From NCBI RefSeq assembly GCF_900167975.1, contig NZ_FUZU01000005.1, forward strand, positions 191,001 through 255,000: a stretch of 64,000 nt of DNA, in the 5' to 3' direction. Of this stretch, positions 16,666 through 24,841 are shown in pieces (the first letter of the stretch is position 1; each line of letters begins with the position of its first letter). Below the pieces are notes generated by a model. It was not told the origin of the DNA and ran no database searches. It saw nothing but the letters and a program-made list of their open reading frames with translations. Source of the stretch: Ohtaekwangia koreensis (GTDB lineage: Bacteria > Bacteroidota > Bacteroidia > Cytophagales > Cyclobacteriaceae). The position numbers were made by a program, and so were the translations under genes.

Positions 16666-17283
16666 TCAATCAATCTTCAAGCTTTTAATCTCAGTCTTTG
16701 TAAGACCTGTCGCCTGCTTGATGGTATCTATATCAACACCAGCCTTCTTAAGATTAGTAGCAATTTCTTTATTTCTTTTATCTATCTCCGCCTCCAACTT
16801 CATCTCCTGCAACCAGCCCTTCTCTTTGTCGATTAGCTCATAGCGGCCGCTTTGTTTTAGTTCGTCAAGTATACCTTTGTCGGCAAAGCTTATATAGGTT
16901 TCTTCGGTTATTACGAGGTGGTCGAGTACTTCAATGGCCAGCATGTCGCCCGATTTTATCATGCGGTCGGTAAAGTCGCGGTCGGCTTCCGATACTTTTA
17001 TACTTCCGCTCGGGTGGTTGTGTACCAGTATCATTTTTACGGCCGATTTGTATATCGCTATACGAAATACTTCTGCCGGCTTTACTTCTACGCGGTTGGT
17101 GGCACCTAAACTTACCAGCTCTATAAACAGAATCTTGTTGGCTCTGTTCAGCCCTATTACCCAAAAGTGCTCCTGGTTTCTGCGTATTTTATTTTCGCGC
17201 AGCAGTATGGCCTGCATAATGGTAAATATATCGGTGGAGTTAAGTACCGCGATCTTTTGTGATGATGATAGACGAACGTTCAT
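16666..17283 (-). CDS. RadC-like JAB/MPN-domain protein with Rpn-type C-terminal tail
   Basis: The 205-residue protein carries the RadC C-terminal JAB domain (residues about 10-145). It shows the metal-binding motif HNHPSG near 93-98 followed by SEADRDFTDRM, and an LDHLVIT strand. The N-terminal HhH part of full-length RadC is missing, as in the short mobile RadC proteins of Bacteroidota. The last 50 residues are unusual: AEIDKRNKEIATNLKKAGVDI followed by ATGLTKTEIKSL. That helical tail is typical of Rpn/PD-(D/E)XK transposase-like nucleases. A role in DNA metabolism of mobile regions is likely but unproven for short RadC proteins. Confidence 0.85.
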   Translation of the reverse strand: MNVRLSSSQKIAVLNSTDIFTIMQAILLRENKIRRNQEHFWVIGLNRANKILFIELVSLGATNRVEVKPAEVFRIAIYKSAVKMILVHNHPSGSIKVSEADRDFTDRMIKSGDMLAIEVLDHLVITEETYISFADKGILDELKQSGRYELIDKEKGWLQEMKLEAEIDKRNKEIATNLKKAGVDIDTIKQATGLTKTEIKSLKID

Positions 17284-17299
17284 GGGTGCAAGATAAAAA

Positions 17300-17405
17300 T
17301 TCAGTTTTAAGAAGCGAGGAGTTGGAAGTAAGAAAGTAGGTGAGAAAGTCCGGAAGTCGGGAAGTCAGAGAAGTCCGAAAGTGAAAAGTGTGGTTGGAGA
17401 AGTTT
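17300..17405 (+). repeat. Purine-rich degenerate GAAGTC/GAAAGT repeats
   Basis: About ten imperfect copies of a 7-9-bp unit (GGAAGTC, GAAAGTC, GAGAAGT and variants) lie between the RadC-like gene and the gene at 17551. The coding frame across it on the minus strand is only a by-product (Ser/Leu/Thr-rich low complexity). Confidence 0.6.
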
Positions 17406-17550
17406 GGAGGAAGGGACGTTTGTATAGACATTAGTGTCAAGCGTAATAAATCCTGCTTTTTCTTCCAGCGGCCGGAAGTTATATACTTGGCGATTACTTG
17501 AATACGTTCCCAATAGTATTTGTCCAAAACTTTTCTTCGGTCATCCACAT

Positions 17551-17880
17551 TTATGTTGATACAGAATTTACTATTTGAAAGAGCCGTTCAATTGCCGATG
17601 TTAATTCATCTTGATTGCAAAAATACTCATCGATGGTTCCGTATGTTTTATAATTGGAAATATTGAATCCCTCTTCAATGTCGTTGTACCAGATCACGTT
17701 TCTGCCAATGAGTCCAACAACCCAAAATCCGTTTCCTTCTTTTCCATAATTTTCTTCAATCCATTTCTCTGGGTTGATTTTTATCAAATCCCAAAAATTA
17801 AGAAGTTCACCATCCAGTTCACTTTCAGCTTGAAAGATAAAATCATAAACCTTTTCGATTGTTATCGGTGTCCAAGTCAT
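17551..17880 (-). CDS. Hypothetical protein, immunity-protein-like size and composition
   Basis: The 109-residue acidic cytoplasmic product contains EKWIEENYGKEGNGFWVVGL, IGRNVIWYNDIEEGFNIS and the end YFCNQDELTSAIERLF. Small acidic single-domain proteins of this type (SMI1/KNR4- or immunity-like) occur in Bacteroidota near polymorphic toxins, but no toxin is seen here. Family not certain. The ATG at 17880 is the only reasonable start. Confidence 0.6.
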   Translation of the reverse strand: MTWTPITIEKVYDFIFQAESELDGELLNFWDLIKINPEKWIEENYGKEGNGFWVVGLIGRNVIWYNDIEEGFNISNYKTYGTIDEYFCNQDELTSAIERLFQIVNSVST

Positions 17881-17988
17881 TTATTAGTTGATTATTCGGC
17901 ATCGTCAAATTATATAGGACATATCTGTCTGTATATACTTAATATGAAGAGGTATAGCTAATACGCCCTTATCCCACTTAGCGATTCA

Positions 17989-18201
17989 TTATTTCTTCTC
18001 GTCAACATATTCAAGTATATCTCCAGGCTGGCAATTCAGCGCCTTACAAATTGCCTCTAATGTACTAAAGCGGACTGCCTTGGCTTTTCCGGTTTTCAAT
18101 ATTGAAAGATTGGACAAGGTGATGTCTACCTTTTCGGAGAGTTCATTCAAAGACATTTTTCGCTTGGCCATCATCACGTCCAGGTTAACTATAATTGGCA
18201 T
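17989..18201 (-). CDS. XRE-family HTH regulator (YozG-like)
   Basis: The 70-residue protein is a single Cro/C1-type HTH: MMAKRKMSLNELSEKVDITLSNLSI around residues 9-33, ending CQPGDILEYVDE. Such mini-regulators usually sit directly behind a DUF2975 membrane protein gene and act with it. Here only the last 33 codons of the DUF2975 partner remain, two bases upstream. Regulatory target unknown. Confidence 0.85.
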   Translation of the reverse strand: MPIIVNLDVMMAKRKMSLNELSEKVDITLSNLSILKTGKAKAVRFSTLEAICKALNCQPGDILEYVDEKK

Positions 18202-18203
18202 GC

Positions 18204-18305
18204 TTATACATCTAATTCGTTTTCGGATTGGATCTCGATTCCTCTCTTAAAAATCTGTGCTATAACAAAAAGTATAATGCTCATAATTCTGATTTCAAAA
18301 CTATG
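18204..18305 (-). pseudogene. C-terminal remnant of a DUF2975 membrane protein
   Basis: The reading frame HSFEIRIMSIILFVIAQIFK, then RGIEIQSENELDV, ends two bases before the XRE gene. The pattern IAxIFKRGIxxQxENxL is the typical end of DUF2975 proteins, which are normally about 160-200 residues. The upstream 130 or more codons are absent; the sequence beyond 18305 has no similar frame and soon meets the divergent gene at 18385. This looks like a truncation by deletion. Confidence 0.65.
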
Positions 18306-18384
18306 ATGCAAACATAATGATATTTCTAGGGTATATTGCGTAATAGCCTGTAACGCTGTAGTGTTTACCGTAATTAATTTTAGC

Positions 18385-18687
18385 ATGATTTACATCACAC
18401 AACTGATTTATGTTATTCCCGGACAGGAAGATGTTTTCGATACGTTTGAAGCTATAGCTATACCGATCATTGCAAAGTATAAGGGTCGGCTTTTATTCCG
18501 CGTCAGGCCAGGAAACGATGCCTATATTGGGCATCAGGTTGATAAGCCTTATGAAATACATTTGGTAGAATTCGATACACAACAGGATTTTGATGATTTC
18601 AAACTTGATGAAGAACGAAAGAAGTTTTTACACCTGAAGGAGAAATCTATAAAAGCGTCTGTTCTTATTCAGGGTATAAAGTTGTAA
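18385..18687 (+). CDS. DUF1330-like small protein
   Basis: The 100-residue product from the ATG at 18385 (MIYITQLIYVIPGQEDVFDTF) resembles DUF1330/dimeric alpha-beta barrel proteins: EAIAIPIIAKYKGRLLFRVRP, then HLVEFDTQQDFDDFKLDEERKK. These are small ferredoxin-like folds, often dimeric, of unclear function. An upstream GTG adding eight residues is less likely. It starts just past the truncated DUF2975 gene and leads a run of five plus-strand genes. Confidence 0.68.
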   Translation: MIYITQLIYVIPGQEDVFDTFEAIAIPIIAKYKGRLLFRVRPGNDAYIGHQVDKPYEIHLVEFDTQQDFDDFKLDEERKKFLHLKEKSIKASVLIQGIKL

Positions 18688-18722
18688 AGCCTGATTTAAC
18701 ATTTCTTTATATTGAAGATTGA

Positions 18723-19430
18723 ATGAAAAATAGATTCAGTTGTGGGTTGATTTTAGCCCTTTTAGTTTTAGCAATTGTAGTGTTAGTGGTAGGCTCTGTT
18801 TTGTTTTTAAACGTTTTAAACAGAACATGGCAGATCATAGTTTCTATAATACTTATTATTGCTTCACTGGTATATTTAATAAGAGATAAGCAGAAACAAG
18901 GCAAAGACAAATCTGAGTTTTTGCAGATAGGAAAATTGCTTTTTCAGGATTACCTGGATGAATTCGAATCTTACTTCAATCTATACCTTCATGAAAAAGA
19001 AGAATTCATCCGGAGATATAGCGTGATGCTTTTGAAAAATAATGAAGATGCTAAACTAAAAGATATCAGTCCTCTTGAGGTCATATACGCTTTTGCTGAC
19101 AATAAAGGGATTGTACACATTACAGATTGGCGTGGTGAGGAGAATGAAAATGAAATTCAGGATTTCATTGATACGCGAGTATTAAATAAGCCAAGCTGGA
19201 CTAATGTCGATACATTAAGAAGGGGAGTAGATGGAGAAAAGCAACGGGACGATAAATTCACCATTGATTTATTGAAAGCTGTAGATAAGGACTTGTTAGA
19301 ACTTAACAGGAAATTGATATTCTTTAATCTCGGTTGGGATGCCTATGTGTATACGGCGGTAGACCTGGTTGCTTTTCAGGCTATATTGAATAAATTTAGT
19401 GGTCATTTTCACGGCACAGAGAAGTTGTGA
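18723..19430 (+). CDS. Hypothetical protein with two N-terminal membrane spans
   Basis: The 235-residue product has transmembrane helices at about 7-29 and 36-52, then a soluble acidic domain. Distinct blocks are SPLEVIYAFADNKGIVHITDW in the middle and KLIFFNLGWDAYVYTAVDLV near the C-terminus, followed by FSGHFHG. A similar GWDAY block occurs in proteins of the DUF6630 kind, but I am not sure of that assignment. It is 35 bp downstream of the DUF1330-like gene. Function unknown. Confidence 0.65.
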   Translation: MKNRFSCGLILALLVLAIVVLVVGSVLFLNVLNRTWQIIVSIILIIASLVYLIRDKQKQGKDKSEFLQIGKLLFQDYLDEFESYFNLYLHEKEEFIRRYSVMLLKNNEDAKLKDISPLEVIYAFADNKGIVHITDWRGEENENEIQDFIDTRVLNKPSWTNVDTLRRGVDGEKQRDDKFTIDLLKAVDKDLLELNRKLIFFNLGWDAYVYTAVDLVAFQAILNKFSGHFHGTEKL

Positions 19431-19468
19431 GGACAGATGTTCAATATCAATTTTAACCTTTATTCAAG

Positions 19469-19843
19469 GTGAGTATAGCAAAACCCATAAATATTAATTC
19501 CAAAGGCGAGCAATTGGACCTGACACCCGGGAAATATCAAATTCATATTTTGGGTGGGTGGGGCATCAGGCTTGGAGATTTTTCAGTATCGTTCAAACAC
19601 AATGAAACACAACAGATAATCCGTTGCGTACGTAGCCTCTTGCCGGTACAATCTTTTATTTTAAATACGAGGGCGAGGCGGGTATTCGTTTTTAAGGTTG
19701 AGGAATCAGGAAGGTATACCATCGAGTTCGCGAATGCCGAAACGTTAAAGGTGCGGCCCTCGAATTTGTTTTTCCGGTCGCTCTTTGAAGAGCCAATCCC
19801 TAACGATAAAATACAGATATATATTCATGAAGATGGTCTTTAA
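19469..19843 (+). CDS. Hypothetical beta-rich cytoplasmic protein
   Basis: The 124-residue product is read from a GTG at 19469. It is rich in beta-strand pattern (GKYQIHILGGWGIRLGDFSV, SFILNTRARRVFVFKVEESG, RYTIEFANAE). No signal peptide or membrane segment is visible, and no family was recognised. It follows the 235-residue gene by 38 bp on the same strand and is probably in the same transcript. Confidence 0.58.
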   Translation: MSIAKPININSKGEQLDLTPGKYQIHILGGWGIRLGDFSVSFKHNETQQIIRCVRSLLPVQSFILNTRARRVFVFKVEESGRYTIEFANAETLKVRPSNLFFRSLFEEPIPNDKIQIYIHEDGL

Positions 19844-19883
19844 ATTGAATTTAAATTTTTTCTAAAAAAGGTATTTAAGTAGC

Positions 19884-20426
19884 ATGGGACATAAGAGAGT
19901 TAGGTTGGATACTTTGGATACATTTATTCATTATAGTCTGGCAATTTATTTCGGACTTCCAATTCTGATTTTCGCAGTATACTTCATGCTGGCAAAGCTT
20001 GATATCCTCGGAAATAAACCGGACATAGATATATTAAGTGTAATAATTCCTGCTTTAATGCTTGGCCCGATCGCATTGATAATATATATTATTCAACATG
20101 AGAAATTGAAATTCCAGTTTATTCGAACCACCTTAGATGTTGAGGCATCAAAAAAACTGATTCAAGATATAGTGATAGAATTCAAGTGGACAGTGCGGTC
20201 CTTTAAAAACAATGAGTATACTATAAAAACGAATCCTGGATTTGTAAATCAATCTTGGGGACAACATATAACCATAAGACTTGTGAAAGGAGGGTTATTA
20301 GTAAACAGTATTTTTGATACCAACAAAGGGAGCTGGCTCATAACATTTGGAAGTAATCAAAAAAACATAAAGGAGATTAAGCGAGCAATTAAGGTTAGAA
20401 TCGTGAATCAAACTAATAATTTCTGA
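19884..20426 (+). CDS. Hypothetical membrane protein with two spans
   Basis: The 180-residue product has two membrane helices (about 16-38 and 50-70) and a soluble C-terminal domain (about 75-180). That domain contains RTTLDVEASKKLIQDIVIEF and a NSIFDTNKGSWLITFG strand pair. The gene lies 40 bp after the previous gene. No family was recognised. The topology resembles that of the 212-residue protein at 7882, but I see no sequence similarity. Confidence 0.6.
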   Translation: MGHKRVRLDTLDTFIHYSLAIYFGLPILIFAVYFMLAKLDILGNKPDIDILSVIIPALMLGPIALIIYIIQHEKLKFQFIRTTLDVEASKKLIQDIVIEFKWTVRSFKNNEYTIKTNPGFVNQSWGQHITIRLVKGGLLVNSIFDTNKGSWLITFGSNQKNIKEIKRAIKVRIVNQTNNF

Positions 20427-20489
20427 CGCTTATATTTTGGCGCTTGAAAAATGAATTGTGATTAATCTATACAACTAACTATAAAGTAA

Positions 20490-20852
20490 ATGGAACATAA
20501 GGCTATATCCATTCGGCCATTCATTGGTGCGAAGAACTTTGAGGTGTCGCGTAATTTTTATCGCGACTTCGGATTCCAGGAAAGTGTTCTGGGGCCTAAT
20601 ATGTCTTATTTCAAAACAGACGAAATAGGATTCTATCTGCAAGATGCATACGTTAAAGATTGGATCGATAATTCGATGATCTTTGTAGAAGTTAAAGATG
20701 TTACCCGCTATTGGAAAGAACTGTTGGCGTTGGATCTGCCAACGAAATATGAAAGCGTAAGACTGGTTCCCATTCGGGAATATGATTGGGGTAGGGAATG
20801 TTTTGTGCACGACCCATCAGGGGTACTTTGGCATTTTGGCGAGTTTTTTTAG
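20490..20852 (+). CDS. VOC superfamily (glyoxalase/bleomycin-resistance-like) protein
   Basis: The 120-residue protein has the usual VOC layout: SIRPFIGAKNFEVSRNFYRD, FGFQES, YFKTDEIGFYLQD in the first half, then MIFVEVKDVTRYWKEL and the final CFVHDPSGVLWHFGEF. The final HDPSG-hxWHF motif is characteristic. It is a cytoplasmic small-molecule-binding or converting protein, substrate unknown. It is the last of the five-gene plus-strand run. The 20853-21116 spacer that follows holds no recognisable feature. Confidence 0.86.
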   Translation: MEHKAISIRPFIGAKNFEVSRNFYRDFGFQESVLGPNMSYFKTDEIGFYLQDAYVKDWIDNSMIFVEVKDVTRYWKELLALDLPTKYESVRLVPIREYDWGRECFVHDPSGVLWHFGEFF

Positions 20853-21116
20853 TCAATGAAGTATATTTTGATATTTTGGTATAATCAAGCTCTTGCCATA
20901 ATGCCGTTAATATTTATCCGATACTATACCTATATATGTAGGATGGGGAGTGTTGCGATGTGCATAAAATGCCTTAAGACGGGTTAAATATTGACTTTCC
21001 GGAAAAAACATAGCTATGTTAAGATAATACAATTACTTGCTAATATCTGTAAAGTGATCCTACGGCTTTATCTCTACCTTTGATACGTTGTAGTCGCATA
21101 ATTAATTACTTTACAG

Positions 21117-23024
21117 ATGCCAATGCTTCGTTCTTTCATGAAATATACTTTCCATCATAGGAGTATATCTTTTTTACTGTCGTTTACGCTTATAGTAGCG
21201 GTAGCATTGCTGGCAGGTTGTCGTGATAATGATGTAACATCCGATACAGAGCCAATACCAGATGATTCAGTAACTACGCTGGAGCCGTCTGCAGTTGATA
21301 TTAGCAAGATTTATATTCCGGTTGAACTTCAGAGTATCAATCTATATAAAAGCTCAAGCACATGGTATTACGGGAGAAGCAAGCAATCAGATCACTTTAT
21401 TGTTTTCTGGGGTGCAGGGTATAAAGATAAAGATCCGGGTTCTGCAGAGGTTCCGGAAACATACCGCGTAAATATAGATGACCTGCTCGCAAAGGCTGAG
21501 TCGTTTTATGATCTCAATATCACCAAACTTAAATTTGCAGAAGTAGGCACGGGTAAATCTAATCTCGATCGGTATAAGATGCTGATCTTTGTATACTATC
21601 AGAGTGAATGGCTGGCCACTGGCTCAGGGTACGATAATAAAATAGGAGCGCTGTGGGTAAGTCCCAGTACGTGTAAACCTGTAGGTTCTGTCATTGCACA
21701 TGAGATAGGACATAGTTTTCAGTACCAGGTTTTCTGTGACCTGAAAGGTTCTTCCGGGTTTCGGTATGGCTTTGGGGGAAAGGGAGGCAATGCGTTTTGG
21801 GAGCAAACTGCTCAATGGCAGTCGTATCAAAGCTATCCGACCCAGGCTTTTACAGATTCTGACTTTGGTATATATACCGAGAATTACGCGCGACATATAT
21901 GCCATGAAGCACAACGCTATGCGAGCTATTTTATTCATTATTATTGGGCCGATAAGCATGGTCGCGATATCATTGGTAGAATCTGGCGTGAGGCGAAGGA
22001 ACCGGAAGATCCGTTGCAGGCCTATATGCGCATTACGAACATTACCAACGCGCAGTTCAATGAAGAGATATATGATGCAGCCACTCGTTTTGTTACATGG
22101 GACCTGGATGCTATCCGCGATATAGGGGCTGACTATATAGGCGCACATACATTTAAGTATACTACACTGGAGGATGGGAGTTACCAGGTTGCGTACGACC
22201 GATGTCCGGGTACAACGGGTTACAACGTAATCAGACTTAATGTACCAGCTGCAGGAACCTCTATATCAGCAGGATTTACAGGACTTGTAAACGCCCCTGG
22301 ATTTAATCACGTTGAAGAAGCGAGCAGAGCGGGATGGCGGTATGGTTATGTTGCCTTGTTGAAAAATGGTGTCCGTACCTATAGCGAAATGTATAGCGGC
22401 ACAAACGGTACTGCTACTTTTACGGTGCCGGATAATTGCAGCAAACTTTGGTTTGTTGTTACAGGGGCTCCTGATACATATGCTCCACATCCATGGGATG
22501 ATGATAATAGTAACGATGAGCAGTGGCCCTATAAAGTTAAGTTTACAAATACCAATCTATATGGCAACGTAACATTTGATGGTACGGAAACGCCACAGAA
22601 TGTAACGCTAACCTATGATATCAGCTTTCCTTTTAGTGCTACGGTTTATCCCGGAACTACCGTGACGCTAGATGATGATATTATAACATTGGCAAAAGCA
22701 TTTGTGTTACAACCAGGCGAGATCACTTCTTCCATAGGCAAAAGCATCAAGCTATATGCAGTGGAAAGTAATGGAACGCTGAATGCTAACACAACTGCCA
22801 ACAACGGTCATTGGTTTAATACCGGAGGAAATGTATGCGCATGGGGAGGTGAGGCAAGGGTGTTTTCAGAATTTAATGGCACTGCGCTTTCATTTGCTAT
22901 AGGGCAATATCCGGGGCAATGTGCAGCGGGAAACAAGTATACAATAAAGCAAGCATTGGTATATGAATACGAAAGTGGTAAAACTGTTCAGGCTACGTTC
23001 GTGTTTAACATTACATTGCTATAA
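21117..23024 (+). CDS. Zincin lipoprotein with DUF6055 and DUF4859 domains
   Basis: The 635-residue lipoprotein has a lipobox LLAGC at about residue 35. The region 50-360 fits DUF6055, a secreted metallopeptidase-like domain. It holds the zinc motif HEIGHSFQYQ (HExxH-type with G at the fourth place), then FWEQTAQWQSYQSYP. Later beta-sandwich segments (about 360-470) lead to a DUF4859-type domain at the C-terminus (about 490-635: TLTYDISFPFSATVYPGTTV, AWGGEARVFSEFNG). It is likely attached to the outer membrane and may act on host or environmental glycans or proteins. Substrate unknown. The ATG at 21117 or at 21138 could be the start. Confidence 0.8.
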   Translation: MPMLRSFMKYTFHHRSISFLLSFTLIVAVALLAGCRDNDVTSDTEPIPDDSVTTLEPSAVDISKIYIPVELQSINLYKSSSTWYYGRSKQSDHFIVFWGAGYKDKDPGSAEVPETYRVNIDDLLAKAESFYDLNITKLKFAEVGTGKSNLDRYKMLIFVYYQSEWLATGSGYDNKIGALWVSPSTCKPVGSVIAHEIGHSFQYQVFCDLKGSSGFRYGFGGKGGNAFWEQTAQWQSYQSYPTQAFTDSDFGIYTENYARHICHEAQRYASYFIHYYWADKHGRDIIGRIWREAKEPEDPLQAYMRITNITNAQFNEEIYDAATRFVTWDLDAIRDIGADYIGAHTFKYTTLEDGSYQVAYDRCPGTTGYNVIRLNVPAAGTSISAGFTGLVNAPGFNHVEEASRAGWRYGYVALLKNGVRTYSEMYSGTNGTATFTVPDNCSKLWFVVTGAPDTYAPHPWDDDNSNDEQWPYKVKFTNTNLYGNVTFDGTETPQNVTLTYDISFPFSATVYPGTTVTLDDDIITLAKAFVLQPGEITSSIGKSIKLYAVESNGTLNANTTANNGHWFNTGGNVCAWGGEARVFSEFNGTALSFAIGQYPGQCAAGNKYTIKQALVYEYESGKTVQATFVFNITLL

Positions 23025-23245
23025 AGCAACGCGTTCTGTAGGAATGTTATAAACAGAAAATCACTCATAGTTTGTCATGATAAAATAAGTTATCCCTTAG
23101 AAATATAGCTTGTCAGATTGTTGTATAAAACTATAAGCATTCAGCGCTGAGGTAAAGCAAAAGCATATTATATTCGTATTACGTTTGGCGGTGGCAGAGT
23201 TTATGTATTTCAACCGCCTATGCTCAAGCGTAACAATATTTACTT

Positions 23246-23932
23246 ATGCGGCTATCCTATATAGTATTATTTGTAACCTTCATATCTTCTGTATCCTTTG
23301 GACAGAGACCGTATAATCCAGGTTTAAAAAAGGAATTGGACAGTATTTTATACGAAGACCAACGGTATCGTCAACTTGTTTTTTCTGACCTGCTTAAAAC
23401 AAAAACAGATTCTATTTCAGAGGTTTATAAAATCGATAAAAAGTATATAGTCGAACACCTCATGGCGACTATGCAAAAAGTAGACTCTGCGAATCTTGTG
23501 AGAGTAGAGGCTATCATTAAACAATATGGATATCCAGGTAAATCACTGGTGGGCACACCTGCTAATGAAGCAGCGTTTTACGTTATTCAACACTCCAATC
23601 ATATCGACCAGTATATTCCAGTCATTAAAAAGGCCGTAGAGCAGAATGAACTTTCTTTTACGCTATACGCCATGATGCTCGATCGTTCATTGATGTACAG
23701 TGGAAAGGAACAGATCTACGGCACACAAGCGAAAGGATTTGAAACTATAGATAGAGCAACCGGGAAGAAGATATTTAAAATGATTATCTGGCCTGTGCAG
23801 AATCCAAAGACTGTAAACGCATTAAGAAAAAAGGCAGGATTTGATCAGACTATAGAAGAGAATGCCAAACGACTGGGTGTCGAGTATGAAGTGCTTACAC
23901 TCCAGCAGGTTAAAGTGATGCAAGGGAAATAA
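23246..23932 (+). CDS. DUF6624 domain exported protein
   Basis: The 228-residue product has a signal peptide (MRLSYIVLFVTFISSVSFG). The DUF6624 pattern follows: KKELDSILYEDQRYRQL, a long helix, KQYGYPGKSLVGTPANEAAF, VIQHSNHIDQYIPVI, LYAMMLDRSLMYSGKEQIYG and IWPVQNPKTVNALRKKAGF. The GKEQIYGTQ segment is the strongest mark. Function is unknown; exported by its signal. Monocistronic. Confidence 0.82.
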   Translation: MRLSYIVLFVTFISSVSFGQRPYNPGLKKELDSILYEDQRYRQLVFSDLLKTKTDSISEVYKIDKKYIVEHLMATMQKVDSANLVRVEAIIKQYGYPGKSLVGTPANEAAFYVIQHSNHIDQYIPVIKKAVEQNELSFTLYAMMLDRSLMYSGKEQIYGTQAKGFETIDRATGKKIFKMIIWPVQNPKTVNALRKKAGFDQTIEENAKRLGVEYEVLTLQQVKVMQGK

Positions 23933-24116
23933 AGTATACCTTTATTAGAAGACGTAATTATATAGTTGTTAAACATAGCGCTTAAAACTATTCAGGATTT
24001 GATCCATGTGAGATTCAGATAACATCAACGCAAATCGTTTCCTCTTTATTTATACCGGATTCATAAGAAGTATAGAACTTTCGTTTTAAACGCGTGATGT
24101 GGTAAGGTATATAAAA

Positions 24117-24150
24117 AGAAAAACCCGGCTTTATAAAGCCGGGTTTTTCT
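24117..24150 (-). terminator. Bidirectional terminator downstream of the tRNA cluster
   Basis: A perfect palindrome (AGAAAAACCCGGCTTTA with its complement) gives a stem of up to 17 bp with T-runs on both strands. It lies six bases after the last tRNA on the minus strand. Confidence 0.87.
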
Positions 24151-24155
24151 TTGAG

Positions 24156-24237
24156 TACCGAAGGAGGGACTCGAACCCTCATGTCTTGCGACACACGCCC
24201 CTGAAACGTGCGTGTCTACCAATTCCACCACTTCGGT
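24156..24237 (-). tRNA. tRNA-Leu (CAG)
   Basis: On the minus strand the acceptor stem ACCGAAG pairs with CTTCGGT. A long variable arm (class II) and the TTCGAGTCC T-loop are present. The anticodon loop TTCAGGG-like places CAG after the invariant T, giving leucine (codon CUG). CCA is not encoded. Confidence 0.92.
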
Positions 24238-24304
24238 TTGTGTTGACCGTTGCTGTGATGTAATCGATGCAACGGATCAACTTTTCTCTATCCTTTAAAC
24301 AATG

Positions 24305-24388
24305 TGCCCAGGACTGGACTCGAACCAGCACACCGGTTAAGGCACCACCCCCTCAAAGTGGCGTGTCTACCAATTTCACCACCTGGGC
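24305..24388 (-). tRNA. tRNA-Leu (GAG)
   Basis: The acceptor stem GCCCAGG/CCTGGGC is seen on the minus strand, with a D-arm TGAAATTGGTAGAC, anticodon GAG in CTTTGAGGG, a long class II variable arm and the GGTTCGAGTCC T-arm. It reads CUC/CUU leucine codons. It is in line with the other two tRNAs. Confidence 0.92.
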
Positions 24389-24694
24389 ATGTAGAGTGGT
24401 GTAGATATTTTACGAGGGGCGACAAAAGTAAGAAGCTTTATTAGATTTAACAAAATACACTCGCAAAAAAGGGCGTAGTATTAAAGCCGGCTATAGCACC
24501 ACTGAAATCCGTACTCTTAATCCTCTAACAACGCCAGGCCTAGATTAAGAATGGAAATCATTCAAAAACGATGTATAGGAACATAATTTATAAATTTTCA
24601 GTTACGAATGGGTCATGATATACCTTGGTGATAATGATTCACAAGCGATGCCTGATCACCCAGATTTTTTAATGATTTACAGGAATATACTGAG
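24389..24694. other. Gap between tRNA genes, nothing recognised
   Basis: About 306 bp between the leucine and threonine tRNA genes. No coding frame, strong hairpin or known motif was seen. It may be processed spacer if the three tRNAs share a transcript. Confidence 0.5.
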
Positions 24695-24766
24695 AGCCGA
24701 GAATGGGATTTGGACCCACGACCTTCCCGTTACGAGCGGGATGCTCTACCCCTGAGCTACCTCGGC
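24695..24766 (-). tRNA. tRNA-Thr (CGT)
   Basis: Class I tRNA on the minus strand: acceptor GCCGAGG/TCTCGGC (last pair G-T), D-arm TAGCTCAGGGGTAGAGCA, anticodon stem TCCCG/CGGGA around the loop CTCGTAA (anticodon CGT) and T-arm GTGGGTCCAAATCCCA. It reads the ACG codon. Confidence 0.92.
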
Positions 24767-24841
24767 AGCGAATGGAGTATGTCAAAATTAACCGAAGGAA
24801 GGTAACTACAAAACCTTGAAATCCCTTAAATTGTCCCACTT

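Noticed and set aside
17240-17548. Minus-strand frame of about 100 codons between the RadC-like gene and the gene at 17551
   Set aside because: Most of it is translation of the GAAGTC-type repeats (Ser/Thr/Leu-rich low complexity), and it overlaps the RadC-like start. Only the first 25 codons look protein-like, so it is at best a remnant.
21624-22148. Minus-strand frame of 174 codons inside the DUF6055 lipoprotein gene
   Set aside because: Antisense to a gene with clear domains; no family motifs of its own.
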